The notes below the pieces were generated by a model. It had not been told where the DNA came from, did not search any database, and saw only the letters and a program-made list of their open reading frames with translations. This document shows positions 1 through 9,014 of a stretch of 32,437 nucleotides of DNA, piece by piece. Both the position numbers and the translations under genes were made by a program. Origin of the DNA: Boseongicola sp. SB0665_bin_10 (GTDB taxonomy: Bacteria > Pseudomonadota > Alphaproteobacteria > Rhodobacterales > Rhodobacteraceae); the NCBI GenBank assembly GCA_009838075.1, contig VXSG01000055.1:33323-65759 (forward strand), given 5' to 3'. Position 1 is the stretch's first letter; every line of letters starts with the position of its first letter.

Positions 1-912
1 TCGCGCCGCAGAAACCTCTCCGAACCTGAGCCGGGCCTGTCGCAGCAACGTGTCGACCTTGCCGGCAGATTTCCCCTCGGCAATCCCGACAGCTTTCCCC
101 TCGGCAATCCCGGCAGCTTTCCCCTCGGCAATCCCCTTGATCCTGCCCTGCTCGGCCAGGGCTTCCGACAACGTGCCCATTATCGTCTCCCAATTGTCCG
201 GCTGCGTCCGGCGCAGCGAAGCCGTCATCGCCTGCGGCGTTATACGGTAGTGGTCCGACGCATATCGCGAAAGATGGGGTGTCAGGTCGCTGCCGTCAAG
301 TAATCCTGCCGTGATCAAGTCAAGGCGTTCCTTGGTCAGCGCGCCCACATGCACGAATGCCAGTGCCAGCAGTCCGGCCAGCAAGTCCGGCTCCCGTGAC
401 AGCTCACGGGGTTCGATATCGCCAAGCTCGTGGAGAGTGTATCCAAAGCCCCGGACCATTTCCTCGAGACCCTCCGGCGTCGCGATCATTTCCGCAAGTG
501 ACAAAGGCGCCGTCCAATTTCCCGGACCATGACGAAAGACAATCGGAAGTATTGGCGTAAGGCAGCCAGAGCCTGAAGCCCCGGTGTCTTCCAGCTCCTT
601 TCGCCAGATCCGCAGCATGTAGCCGGCCAATTGCAGCGGCGTAGCCGCGTCCGGCCTGCTCTTGTGTCCGAGCAGGACGTAGATCCGGACGGGATCGCCG
701 ATCTTGAGGCGCAGTTCGAACAGCGCATCGCATTGGGTCCGCGCGGCCTCTTCGTCGATGAAGCTCCCTTCAAGCTGGACGGGCGGGTGCCCGCGGTCCA
801 CCAGTGAAGCGACCTTCGGCGGAAGGTAGTCGTCCAGCAGTGCGGCCGCCCGCTTCGGGTTCGACACCAGAGCACGGAAGAGCGCGTCATGGGGCATCGC
901 AGGCAGGCTCAT
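1..912 (-). CDS. Rpn-family PD-(D/E)XK nuclease / putative transposase (3' end beyond window)
   Basis: The frame starts with ATG at 912 and stays open for 304 codons to the left edge, so the C-terminus is missing. A GGAGG ribosome site lies 9 nt before the ATG. The N-terminus (MPHDALFRAL), a conserved Asp near residue 62 (CDALFEL), the segment LLGHKSRPD at 80-88 and GYMLRIW near 97-103 are the landmarks of the Rpn/Transposase_31 family. These are recombination-promoting nucleases with a PD-(D/E)XK fold, often annotated as transposases. In family members I know, the central segment usually reads LLEHQS; here the Glu is Gly82 and the Gln is Lys84, so activity is uncertain. Near the C-terminus is an octapeptide repeat (GIAEGKA type, three copies), common at the variable end of this family. 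It lies downstream of the helicase gene on the same strand but has its own candidate promoter. Confidence 0.72.
   Translation of the reverse strand, partial: MSLPAMPHDALFRALVSNPKRAAALLDDYLPPKVASLVDRGHPPVQLEGSFIDEEAARTQCDALFELRLKIGDPVRIYVLLGHKSRPDAATPLQLAGYMLRIWRKELEDTGASGSGCLTPILPIVFRHGPGNWTAPLSLAEMIATPEGLEEMVRGFGYTLHELGDIEPRELSREPDLLAGLLALAFVHVGALTKERLDLITAGLLDGSDLTPHLSRYASDHYRITPQAMTASLRRTQPDNWETIMGTLSEALAEQGRIKGIAEGKAAGIAEGKAVGIAEGKSAGKVDTLLRQARLRFGEVSAAR
70..135. repeat. 24-bp in-frame tandem repeat, about 2.7 copies
   Basis: Units at 70-93, 94-117 and 118-135 (partial) are almost identical, differing at a single base (A or G at unit position 20). On the minus strand each unit encodes eight residues of the type GIAEGKAA/V. 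Because 24 is a multiple of three, copy-number change would lengthen or shorten the nuclease tail without breaking the frame. Confidence 0.85.
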
Positions 913-1311
913 GTTTCGGGGCCTCCAGTCGCGCGAATTTCTGCTTCCGAGAAATCTGCAGGAGCCGACCCTTGCCATCCACGACCCATCCACACAACGC
1001 ACCGAATGCCGCAAGGAATCGCATGCTTGAGCCTTGGTCCGGCAGACGTCCGGAGAGCGTCGCGCGACCTCAATGATCGATCAATGTTCCAAATAGCGGC
1101 CATTTCAGAACAATATATGAACATGCCCGGCCGTCAAGACATGAATTCCCTCATCGGATCATCGACTTTCGTGGAAGCCACCCATGGCAGCCGGGTCAAG
1201 TTCTGCCCGGGGAAGCGCCTCGGCGCAAAACCTTCGAAAATCCTGAACGGTGAAGGGCTGCCCCGGAAGCACGCCTGCGCGCTCGCCCCGGCAAGCCGCC
1301 GCGGACGCAAT
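913..1311. other. Intergenic region, helicase 3' end to nuclease 5' end
   Basis: About 400 bp without a gene I can support. The only structured signal seen is a short AT-rich block near 1075-1125 that includes the candidate minus-strand promoter. No clear terminator follows the helicase stop. Confidence 0.5.
1110..1137 (-). promoter_or_regulatory. Candidate sigma-70-type promoter for the Rpn-type nuclease
   Basis: On the minus strand TTGACG (1132-1137) is followed by a 16-nt spacer and TATTGT (1110-1115), in the only AT-rich patch of the region. It lies about 200 bp before the nuclease start, so the untranslated leader would be long. This is pattern recognition only. Confidence 0.35.
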
Positions 1312-3723
1312 TCAGGTGCACAGACCCGCCGCCGTCATCAGGGCCTCTGCATCAGCCGCGAGCATCCTTTCGCGACCTTCCCCTGCAATCGGGACCCTTC
1401 CATGCTCGAGAAGGAGTGGAGCGGCCAACGGCGTAATCCGGTCGAGCACGACATGATCAACCCGTCCCCTGGTCCGCTCAAGCAGTTCCTCGATCCGCCC
1501 GAAATCCACAAGGCCGCGCATCGCCTCCTCCCGCGTGATCTTCAGCATGAGATGCTCAGGATCGTATTTTGCGAGCGTGTCGTAGAGAATGTCGGAAGAG
1601 AATCTCGCCTGCCGAGCGGTGCGCCTGGCGGCGCCATGATTCCTGGGAATCATCATCGCGATCGTGGCGGTCGTGCGAAAGGTGCGTTTCATGACGGCAT
1701 TGCCGGACATCCATGCTTCGAAAGCGGTGCGCAATTCCCGCGCGTCGAGGAGCGGCTCGGGATCAGGAATCGCGTCGAGACCCCAAATCAGGACGGCATA
1801 GTCCGTCGAGACGAAACCCAGCGGACCGAGACCGATCTCCTCCATTTTCCGGGTTACCAGCAGCCCTAGCGTCTGCATCGCGTTGCGTCCCGCAAATCCG
1901 TAGATGCAGGTGTTCTGCCGACCCTCGTACGGAAAGCTTTCGACCAGAATCCGGCCCGCCTCCGGAAGTTTCGACCGATCGCGCTGAAGGCGCAGCCAGT
2001 CCGCCGTGTGACGCGGCAAGGCTGTCCAGTCTTCCGCATGGAACATTCTCAGGATGCGGTGGCTGAGCTGTGTCGACGTTGCGAACTTCGTCCCGGCGAA
2101 GACCGCGATCTTCGGCGCCTTGTGCGGTTGACGCGACACTTCCACCGTCATCTCGCGCAGCCGGTCGTAGCGCACGACCTGTCCGCCGATCAGGAAAGTG
2201 TCCCCAGGCGCAAGACTCGCCGCAAACAACTCCTCGATTTCTCCCAGGGGCCTTCCGCCCCGCTTGTCCCGAAGCCTTACGTTCAGGGTCTCCGTGTCCT
2301 GGATCGTGCCGAGATTGCGTCGAACTTCGCAGGGAGCACGCGGATCCCTGAATTCCCAGAGGCCGTCCGTTCTCTGGCGAAGCCGTTGCCAACGATCATA
2401 GGCTCGAAGCGCATAGCCACCGGTTGCCACGAGATCGAGGCACGCGAGAAAATCATCGTCATGGAGATCCACGTACGGCCCGGCACCCCGAAGCACCCGG
2501 TAGAGTTCGCCGGCCTCGAACGGCCCCCGGCACGCACGGATCAGGATTTGCTGGCAAAGCACGTCCCGCGGACCCGTGCCTCTCGGGTCACCGTCGAGAT
2601 CGCCTTCCCGCGCCGCATCGAGCGCTGCCACGCACTCCACGACCTCGAAGCGATTTGCCGGCACCACCAGAGCCTTCGAAGGCGCGTTGTAACGATGGTT
2701 GGCGCGACCGATTCGCTGCACGAGGCGCTTCACGTTCTTGGGCGCACCCACCTGGATGATCAGGTCGACATCCCCCCAGTCAATCCCGAGGTCGAGCGTG
2801 CCCGTGCAAACGACCGCCCGGAGTTCGCCGTTCACCATCGCAGCCTCGACCCTTTGCCGTTGCGACCTTGCCAGCGAACCATGGTGAATGCCGATCGGAA
2901 GACCGTCCTCGTTCTGAAGCCAGAGGTGGCGAAAGAAGATTTCGGCCTGCGCCCTCGTATTGTGAAAGATCAGCGTCGTCCTGTGCTTCCTGACCTCGTC
3001 AAGCACGGCCGGAATCGCGTGCCTGCCACCGCCACCCGACCAGGGGGGCAACTCGTCCGTGGCGAGCATGCCGATTTCCGGCGCAGGCCCGGGATCGGCA
3101 TGGAGAACCGGACACGGGTCAGGATGATGCGCCAGGAATCGGGCGATCGCGGACGGATCCTCGACCGTGGCGGACAGGCCCACCCGTCGAAGTTCGGGGC
3201 ATAGCGCCTGAAGTTCGGCAAGGCACAAGGCAAGCTGGTCACCACGCTTGGATTCCGCCAAGGCGTGGACTTCGTCAACGATGACGCGAGAGAGGCCGCG
3301 GAACGTCTTCGGTGCGTCCTGGTACGTCAGCAGCAGCGCAAGGCTCTCCGGCGTCGTCAGGAGTATGTGCGGAGGATCCGTGCGCTGACGCTTCTTGCGC
3401 ATGGGCGAGGTGTCGCCTGTCCGGTCCTCAACGCGGACCGGCAGACCCATCTCGCCGATCGGCGCATCGAGGTTTCGCCTGATGTCGGCCGCCAACGCCT
3501 TCAGGGGCGATACATAGATCGTGTGGAGCCCCTCCCGCCCTCCGGCCGCGAGTTCCGCGAGAGTCGGCAAGAATCCGGCCAGAGTCTTTCCGCCGCCGGT
3601 CGGAGCGATCAGCAGTAGCGCAGGCTCGTCGGCCCGCCCCACGATCTCCAGCTGATGCGGATGCGGAGACCAGCCGCGGCTCCTGAACCAGTCAGCGAAA
3701 CGTTTCGGAAGCGCCTCACGCAT
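1312..3723 (-). CDS. Ligase-associated DNA damage response DEXH-box helicase (Lhr-like)
   Basis: An 803-aa superfamily 2 helicase of the Lhr group. These are ATP-driven 3'-5' DNA/RNA unwinding enzymes tied to DNA repair, and this subgroup usually sits beside an ATP-dependent DNA ligase, an MBL-fold exonuclease and a phosphoesterase. Visible motifs: Walker A PTGGGKT at 41-47, DEVH at 150-153, SAT at 184-186, and motif VI QRIGRANHR at 336-344. A long C-terminal Lhr core follows, giving roughly the length expected for the subgroup. I place the start at the ATG at 3723 (MREALPKRFADWF) because the conserved N-terminus begins there. The frame stays open to an ATG at 3828, adding 35 low-complexity residues, and no strong ribosome site decides between them. 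None of the usual ligase or exonuclease partners is in this window. Confidence 0.88.
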   Translation of the reverse strand: MREALPKRFADWFRSRGWSPHPHQLEIVGRADEPALLLIAPTGGGKTLAGFLPTLAELAAGGREGLHTIYVSPLKALAADIRRNLDAPIGEMGLPVRVEDRTGDTSPMRKKRQRTDPPHILLTTPESLALLLTYQDAPKTFRGLSRVIVDEVHALAESKRGDQLALCLAELQALCPELRRVGLSATVEDPSAIARFLAHHPDPCPVLHADPGPAPEIGMLATDELPPWSGGGGRHAIPAVLDEVRKHRTTLIFHNTRAQAEIFFRHLWLQNEDGLPIGIHHGSLARSQRQRVEAAMVNGELRAVVCTGTLDLGIDWGDVDLIIQVGAPKNVKRLVQRIGRANHRYNAPSKALVVPANRFEVVECVAALDAAREGDLDGDPRGTGPRDVLCQQILIRACRGPFEAGELYRVLRGAGPYVDLHDDDFLACLDLVATGGYALRAYDRWQRLRQRTDGLWEFRDPRAPCEVRRNLGTIQDTETLNVRLRDKRGGRPLGEIEELFAASLAPGDTFLIGGQVVRYDRLREMTVEVSRQPHKAPKIAVFAGTKFATSTQLSHRILRMFHAEDWTALPRHTADWLRLQRDRSKLPEAGRILVESFPYEGRQNTCIYGFAGRNAMQTLGLLVTRKMEEIGLGPLGFVSTDYAVLIWGLDAIPDPEPLLDARELRTAFEAWMSGNAVMKRTFRTTATIAMMIPRNHGAARRTARQARFSSDILYDTLAKYDPEHLMLKITREEAMRGLVDFGRIEELLERTRGRVDHVVLDRITPLAAPLLLEHGRVPIAGEGRERMLAADAEALMTAAGLCT

Positions 3724-3929
3724 GGCCTGTACCCGAAGCCGCCAACCCATTCGCGGACGGCAGTTTGCAGCGAAACAATGAAACTCCTGCACCATCGAAG
3801 CAACCCGACGATCCGGCGTCGCGTGCATGCGCGCATCGCGTGTTCCGGGCGCGAATTCCGGCCATCAAGGCAACCGACATGGCTCGGAACTGCCCGGATG
3901 CAGCCACAACCTCGCCGCAATCCGGATGC

Positions 3930-5093
3930 CTATTTCGTGAGGCTCTCGACCACTCTTGCAAGAAACGCCCCGCCTGCCTCGAACTGTTCGACCGCAATGA
4001 ACTCGTCCGCCTGATGCGCCTGTGCGATGTCTCCCGGGCCGCAGATCACAGCCGAGCAGCCCGCGTTCTGGAAGTGCCCGGCCTCGGTTCCGTAGCTGAC
4101 GGCATGACTGCCGTTGTCGCCGGTGATGCTACGGACCAACGCTTCCGCGGCTCCGTTCTCCTCGGGCATGAGCGCAGGCACGTCGTGGAAAGGCCGGAGC
4201 CTGACACCGGCAGACGGTGCAACCGCCTTCGCCGCGGCATCCACTTCCGCCACGATTGCACGGAATTCGCCATCCAGCCGGTCCGCGTCTTCATCGGGAA
4301 CCAGCCGCCAGTCAATTCCGAACCTGCAGTCGCCGGCAGTGATGTTCTGTGCCGTGCCCCCCTTGACCGTGCCGACGTGAAGTGTCGTGAATGGCGGATC
4401 AAAGTTCGCGGCCACGTTCGATGGAGCCCGGGCGCGCAGTTCATCGTTCTTGCCATTCGCCCAATGGATCAGCCGGGACGCCGCCATGACCGCGTTCACG
4501 CCTTTGTCCATCATCGAGGAATGCACCTCGAATCCCTTTACGTGCACGTCGAATCCTGCGCTGCCCTTTTGGCCGGTGACGCATTGCATCATCGAGGGTT
4601 CGCCGATGATGGCGATTGCCGCCTTTGGCAGGCCCGATTCGGCCATCGCGTCGATCAATGGCGGCGCGCCCGCGCAACCGATCTCCTCGTCGAAGGAAAG
4701 CGCGACCTGAACGGGTCGCTGCAGGTCGCAAGCAAGCGCCTGCTGCAAGGCATGCAGGGCCAGGGCGTCAAACCCCTTCATGTCGCAGGTGCCACGCCCG
4801 TAGAGCCGACCGTCCCGCTCGCTCACTGCCCAAGGATCCGAACTCCAGTCCTGGCCCGTGACCGGCACCACGTCCGTGTGCCCCGACAACACCACGCCGC
4901 CCCGCACGTGCGGACCCACGCTGCAGAAGATGGCTTCCTTGGACGGATCGCCGCGCTTCGGCATGCGGTGCGCCTTGATCCCCAGGTCGGCGAGGTAGCC
5001 CTCGATCCAGTCGATCAGGGGCAGGTTCGTGTCCCGGCTGACCGTCGGATACGACACCAGCTGGTCAAGAATCTGGCGAGCGGACAAGCTCAT
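3930..5093 (-). CDS. argE: Acetylornithine deacetylase-like M20 metallopeptidase
   Basis: A 387-aa zinc-dependent M20-family hydrolase of the ArgE type, which removes the acetyl group from N2-acetylornithine to give ornithine in arginine synthesis. Metal-site and catalytic motifs are present: SGHTDVVPV (His72, Asp74), GRGTCDMKG (Asp104) and SFDEEIGC (Glu136/Glu137), with a late His in the segment YGTEAGHF. Length is normal for the family. The ATG overlaps the stop of the upstream ABC ATPase gene by 4 bp (ATGA), so the two are almost certainly co-transcribed and translationally coupled. That context leaves open a role on imported N-acylated amino acids or peptides instead of, or besides, arginine synthesis. 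Substrate cannot be settled from sequence alone within M20. Confidence 0.85.
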   Translation of the reverse strand: MSLSARQILDQLVSYPTVSRDTNLPLIDWIEGYLADLGIKAHRMPKRGDPSKEAIFCSVGPHVRGGVVLSGHTDVVPVTGQDWSSDPWAVSERDGRLYGRGTCDMKGFDALALHALQQALACDLQRPVQVALSFDEEIGCAGAPPLIDAMAESGLPKAAIAIIGEPSMMQCVTGQKGSAGFDVHVKGFEVHSSMMDKGVNAVMAASRLIHWANGKNDELRARAPSNVAANFDPPFTTLHVGTVKGGTAQNITAGDCRFGIDWRLVPDEDADRLDGEFRAIVAEVDAAAKAVAPSAGVRLRPFHDVPALMPEENGAAEALVRSITGDNGSHAVSYGTEAGHFQNAGCSAVICGPGDIAQAHQADEFIAVEQFEAGGAFLARVVESLTK

Positions 5094-6904
5094 GCCGCGA
5101 GCACGAAGTGTCCTGATGCCACCTCGTCGTAGACCGACGGACCGGGCTCGTGCCCGACAGGAAAGATTGGCGACGGGATCGGCTTGAAGTTCAGGTCCTT
5201 CTCGCTCTTGCGCTGTGTGGGATCGGCAACCGGCACGGCCGCAAGCAGCGACTTCGTGTATTCGTGCCGCGGATCCTCGAAAATCGCCGGCCGCGGCCCA
5301 ATCTCGACGATCCGGCCCAAGTACATCACGCCCACCATGTGACTTACCCGTTCAACGACCGCCATGTCGTGGCTGATGAACAGCATCGAGATGCCGAGTT
5401 CCGCCTGCAGCTCCATCAGGAGATTGAGAACCTGTGCCTGCACGCTCACGTCCAGCGCGCTTACGGCTTCATCGGCAACGATGAGCTTTGGATTCAGGGA
5501 CAGGGCCCGAGCGATCGCTATCCGCTGCCGCTGCCCGCCCGAAAGTTCATGCGGATATCGGCTCATGAAGCTCCTCGGCAGGTGCACCCGGTCGAGAAGG
5601 CTGGCAACCCGGTCGGTCCGTTCCGATGCATTGCCCGCCCCGTAGTTCAGCAAGGGCTCGGCGATCTGGTCGGAGAGCTTCATCTGCGGATTCAGCGACG
5701 CGAACGGATCCTGGAACACCATCTGCATGTCGCGCCGCGCAAGGCGCAGCTCCCCTGCATCCATTTCCAGAACATTCCGACCGCCGAGCCAGACCTCGCC
5801 GGAAACCGGTTCGACCAGCCTGAGCACCGACCGGCCGCAAGAGGACTTGCCGCAGCCCGACTCGCCGACGAGACTCAGGGTCCGCCCTGCCTTGACCTGG
5901 AAGGACACGTCCTGGACGGCGTGCACGTGGGCGACGGTCCGGCGCAGGAATCCCCCGGCCACGGGAAATCGGGTGACAAGATGCTTCACGTCCAGGAGCA
6001 ACTCTTCGTCCACCGCTGCCGGGGCTGCGAGATCGCGATGCTGATCTCCTATCAGCCGCATGGGTTCCGGCGCCGGCTTGCCCCGCATTTCCCCCAGCTT
6101 GGGCACGGCTGCGAGCAACGCCTTGGTGTATTCGTGCTGCGGAGTCTCGAAGATCTGGCGGACCGGCCCTTCCTCCACCTTCTTGCCACGGAACATGACC
6201 ACGACCCGGTCGGCCATCTGCGCAACGACGGCCATGTCATGCGTGATGAAGAGTACAGACGTCCCGGTCTCGCGCTTCAAGCGATCAATCAGGGCCAGGA
6301 TTTCTGCCTGGATGGTCACGTCGAGCGCGGTCGTCGGCTCGTCCGCAATCAGCAGCCTGGGCTCGCAAGCCAGTGCCATGGCGATCACGACGCGTTGCCG
6401 CATGCCGCCGGAAAGTTCGTGCGGATACTGCTTCAACCGCCGTTCGGGTTCCGGAATGCGTACGCGGCGCAGAAGCTCCAGCGCCTGTGCCGTCGCCTGC
6501 TCCCGGGTCATCCCCGTGTGAACGCGCAGACCTTCCGTCAACTGCCGCCCGACCGTGAACACCGGATTCAGGGACGTCATCGGTTCCTGGAAGATGATGC
6601 CTATTTCATTGCCGCGGATTGTCCGCATCAGGGTCTCGTCCGCCTGTGAGACGTCGACGACTCCGCCTTCCGCGCCTCGATCGAACAGGAGTTCACCGCT
6701 CGCAATCTCGCCACCCCCGAACTCCACCAGGCGCACCAGCGAAAGCGACGACACGGACTTGCCGGATCCGGATTCCCCGACGACGCAGAGGGTCTCTCCA
6801 GGCCGAATGTCGAAACTGACATCCTCAACGCCCAGAACCGGGCCGTCCCTTGTCTGGAATTCGACACGCAAGTTTCTCAACGAGGCGAGCGGTTGGTCAA
6901 GCAT
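5090..6904 (-). CDS. Peptide-type ABC transporter, double ATP-binding protein (DppD-DppF fusion type)
   Basis: A 604-aa protein with two complete ABC ATPase domains, equivalent to OppD/DppD fused to OppF/DppF. It should drive import by the permease pair encoded divergently. Domain 1: Walker A GESGSGKS 43-50, signature LSGGM near 164, Walker B LLIADEP ending at 190. Domain 2: Walker A GESGCGKS 347-354, signature LSGGQ near 454, Walker B LIVADEA near 474-480 (Ala replaces the usual Pro after DE). Each domain ends with the oligopeptide-transporter C-terminal segment (HEYTK.LLAAVP). The start is the second of two close ATGs (6904), since a GAGG box sits 6 nt before it and directly abuts the first ATG (6910). 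The frame is open farther upstream to 7363, but that part has no family similarity. It shares a 4-bp overlap with the deacetylase gene. Confidence 0.93.
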   Translation of the reverse strand: MLDQPLASLRNLRVEFQTRDGPVLGVEDVSFDIRPGETLCVVGESGSGKSVSSLSLVRLVEFGGGEIASGELLFDRGAEGGVVDVSQADETLMRTIRGNEIGIIFQEPMTSLNPVFTVGRQLTEGLRVHTGMTREQATAQALELLRRVRIPEPERRLKQYPHELSGGMRQRVVIAMALACEPRLLIADEPTTALDVTIQAEILALIDRLKRETGTSVLFITHDMAVVAQMADRVVVMFRGKKVEEGPVRQIFETPQHEYTKALLAAVPKLGEMRGKPAPEPMRLIGDQHRDLAAPAAVDEELLLDVKHLVTRFPVAGGFLRRTVAHVHAVQDVSFQVKAGRTLSLVGESGCGKSSCGRSVLRLVEPVSGEVWLGGRNVLEMDAGELRLARRDMQMVFQDPFASLNPQMKLSDQIAEPLLNYGAGNASERTDRVASLLDRVHLPRSFMSRYPHELSGGQRQRIAIARALSLNPKLIVADEAVSALDVSVQAQVLNLLMELQAELGISMLFISHDMAVVERVSHMVGVMYLGRIVEIGPRPAIFEDPRHEYTKSLLAAVPVADPTQRKSEKDLNFKPIPSPIFPVGHEPGPSVYDEVASGHFVLAA

Positions 6905-7285
6905 GGGCATCCTCGGCGGCACGCGACTGCGAGACGCTAAACCCCAGTGGCGAAACGAGTCAAACCGAACATGCAGGGAAACACCTGCTTGCCGGCGCCC
7001 GACACCTTGCCAACGAACGGACACGCCTGCTGCCGCAAGGCGGCTCGAACCATCTCCGGGCGCGCACATTGGCGATGGACCCCAGGCGCGCGCCGCTTCG
7101 ACCGCCGCAATTGAGTCCCGCATTCCCCGGCTCGCGCGACCGGCATGCCGGCTTCGCGCCCGCCCGGATTCAAAGAAAAGAGTTGGAGTGCGTACGCTCT
7201 GTAGTAACCTGCGGCAATTCCGGCCCGAATCGGTTTCCCGATTCCGGACAGGAATCGGAACATGGAAAGCAAATGGAGTGAGACA
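6905..7285. other. Divergent intergenic region of the peptide transporter
   Basis: About 380 bp separate the minus-strand ATPase gene from the plus-strand binding-protein gene, so both promoters should lie here. The left part is GC-rich and featureless to me. A weak plus-strand promoter is possible at 7183-7210 (TTGGAG, 16-nt spacer, TAACCT), just before the hairpin-rich leader at 7227-7258. Confidence 0.4.
7227..7258 (+). promoter_or_regulatory. Two mutually exclusive hairpins in the leader of the binding-protein gene
   Basis: GAATCGG (7227-7233) pairs perfectly with CCGATTC (7238-7244) across a 4-nt loop. The same right arm, as CCGATTCC (7238-7245), also pairs perfectly with GGAATCGG (7251-7258) across a 5-nt loop. 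Only one of the two can form at a time. The set ends 27 nt before the ATG, close to the GGAG ribosome site. It could be an RNA switch or a protein-binding repeat; no known riboswitch core was recognised. Confidence 0.45.
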
Positions 7286-9004
7286 ATGAGACTCGTTACC
7301 CGACCCCTGATCGGGGCTGCAGCGGCAGCGGCACTTGCACCGATCGCACTTGCCTCTGACCACGAGGGCCCACGTGCCCGTGATGGCGAAGTCAAGATCA
7401 TCTACTGGCAGGCGCCGTCAATCCTGAACCCGTATCTTTCCGGTGGCACAAAGGATGTGGAAAGCGCTTCGCTCGTGATCGAGCCCCTCGCCCGCTACGA
7501 TGAAAACGGCAACCTGACGCCGTGGCTGGTGGACGAGATTCCGACGGTGGCGAATGGCGGCGTGAGCCAGGACTTGACCCGGATCACCTGGAACATCACT
7601 GACGGCCTCGTCTGGTCGGACGGCACGCCGTTCACGTCCGCGGATGCCAAGTTCACTTACGACTACTGCACGCATCCCGAAGGCGGATGCGCCCAGGCAA
7701 CGAAATACGAGGGCGTCGTCAGCGTCGAAACGCCGGACGCGCTTACCGTAGTCGTCACGTTCGACGAGCCCACGCCGAACCCGTACGGGCCCTTCGTCGG
7801 CGGCGAGGCTCCAATCATCCAAGCCGCCCAGTTTGCGGATTGCCTTGGCGCGAAGGCACCGGAATGCACCGAAGCGAACTTCAATCCAATCGGCACGGGC
7901 CCCTTTGTCGTTACCGAGTTCAAGCCGAATGACGTGATTTCCTTCGCGGCAAACGAGAACTACCGGGCGGAGGGCAAGCCCGCATTCGCCACGGTGACGT
8001 TCAAGGGCGGAGGCGACGCAACTGCTGCCGGCCGCGCCGTCATGGAAACCGGCGAGTTCGACTATGCCTGGAACCTGCAGCTTGCACCCGACGTCATCGC
8101 GAAGATGCAGGAAGGCGGCATGGGGACTCCGATCGCCGGATTCGGTCCGCTCGTCGAGCGCCTGATGCTCAACAACACCAATCCCGATCCCGGACTCGGA
8201 CCGGACGAGCGCTCGGTCGTGCGTCCACATCCCTTCCTTCAAGATCCCGCAGTCTACAATGCCATGTCGATGGCCATCGACCGGCCGTTGCTGGTTGACA
8301 TCGGCTATGGCCAGGCTGGCCGTGTCACCTGCAACTGGGTTCCGGTGCCGCAAATCTATGCGTCCACGACCTTTGACTGCTCGACGCAAGACATTGCAGG
8401 GGCCAACGCCCTTCTCGATTCAGCTGGCATCGTGGACACCGACGGCGATGGCGTGAGAGAAAAGGACGGCGTGCCGCTCAGCATACTCTACCAGACTTCG
8501 ACCAACGCCGTGCGCCAGGACTTCCAGGCGCTGATCAAGCAGTGGTGGGCTGAAATCGGCATCGAGACCGAGCTTCGGAACATCAACGCATCCGTGTTCT
8601 TCGGCGGCGATCCGGGCTCTCCCGACACGTTCCAGAAGTTCTATGCCGATGTCGAGATGTACGCCAACACCTTCAATGGCACCGACCCGCAGGCCTATCT
8701 TGGCAACGGGCTTTGCGACAAGGCGCCATCGCCTGATACGCAATGGCAGGGCGAAAACATATCGCGGTTCTGCATGGACGGATACGACGCGCTCCATGCC
8801 GAACTCTCCAAGACCGCAGACGTCAACCGGCGTGGAGAGATCGCGGCCCAGCTGAATGACATGGCCATCGAGAACGGCATGATGATCCCGCTTGTCCACC
8901 GTGGCCGTCTCTCGGCGCATGCCAACAGCCTTGGCGGCATCAAGCTGAACGTCTGGGACAGCGAATTGTGGAACATTGCCGACTGGCACAGGATCGGCAA
9001 CTGA
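7286..9004 (+). CDS. Peptide-type ABC transporter substrate-binding protein (SBP_bac_5 family)
   Basis: A 572-aa periplasmic binding protein of family 5 (dipeptide/oligopeptide/nickel type) that captures substrate and delivers it to the permeases encoded next. A signal peptide is clear: basic MRLVTR, a hydrophobic Ala-rich core and an ALA cleavage site near residue 23. Mature-domain landmarks include LVIEPLARYDENGNLTPWL, a TWNITDGLVWSDGTPFTSAD-like segment, and a conserved NPIGTGPF motif. The start at 7286 is supported by GGAG 7 nt upstream and by the signal peptide beginning there; an in-frame ATG at 7262 has no such support. Segments with several Cys and the stretch DTDGDGVREKDG (a calcium-loop-like pattern, also common in these proteins) are present. 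Ligand is unknown; peptides are the default guess. Confidence 0.92.
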   Translation: MRLVTRPLIGAAAAAALAPIALASDHEGPRARDGEVKIIYWQAPSILNPYLSGGTKDVESASLVIEPLARYDENGNLTPWLVDEIPTVANGGVSQDLTRITWNITDGLVWSDGTPFTSADAKFTYDYCTHPEGGCAQATKYEGVVSVETPDALTVVVTFDEPTPNPYGPFVGGEAPIIQAAQFADCLGAKAPECTEANFNPIGTGPFVVTEFKPNDVISFAANENYRAEGKPAFATVTFKGGGDATAAGRAVMETGEFDYAWNLQLAPDVIAKMQEGGMGTPIAGFGPLVERLMLNNTNPDPGLGPDERSVVRPHPFLQDPAVYNAMSMAIDRPLLVDIGYGQAGRVTCNWVPVPQIYASTTFDCSTQDIAGANALLDSAGIVDTDGDGVREKDGVPLSILYQTSTNAVRQDFQALIKQWWAEIGIETELRNINASVFFGGDPGSPDTFQKFYADVEMYANTFNGTDPQAYLGNGLCDKAPSPDTQWQGENISRFCMDGYDALHAELSKTADVNRRGEIAAQLNDMAIENGMMIPLVHRGRLSAHANSLGGIKLNVWDSELWNIADWHRIGN

Positions 9005-9014
9005 CACGGACGAT

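Noticed and set aside
70-141. CRISPR array
   Set aside because: Units are directly contiguous with no spacers and encode an in-frame peptide repeat.
889-5132. Long open frames antisense to the helicase and deacetylase (326, 398 and 455 codons)
   Set aside because: They lie opposite well-supported genes, have shadow-type Arg/Pro/His-rich composition and no family motif. Long antisense frames are expected in GC-rich DNA.
5150-6649. 499-codon plus-strand frame opposite the double ATPase
   Set aside because: Same reason; the minus-strand ATPase motifs are unambiguous.
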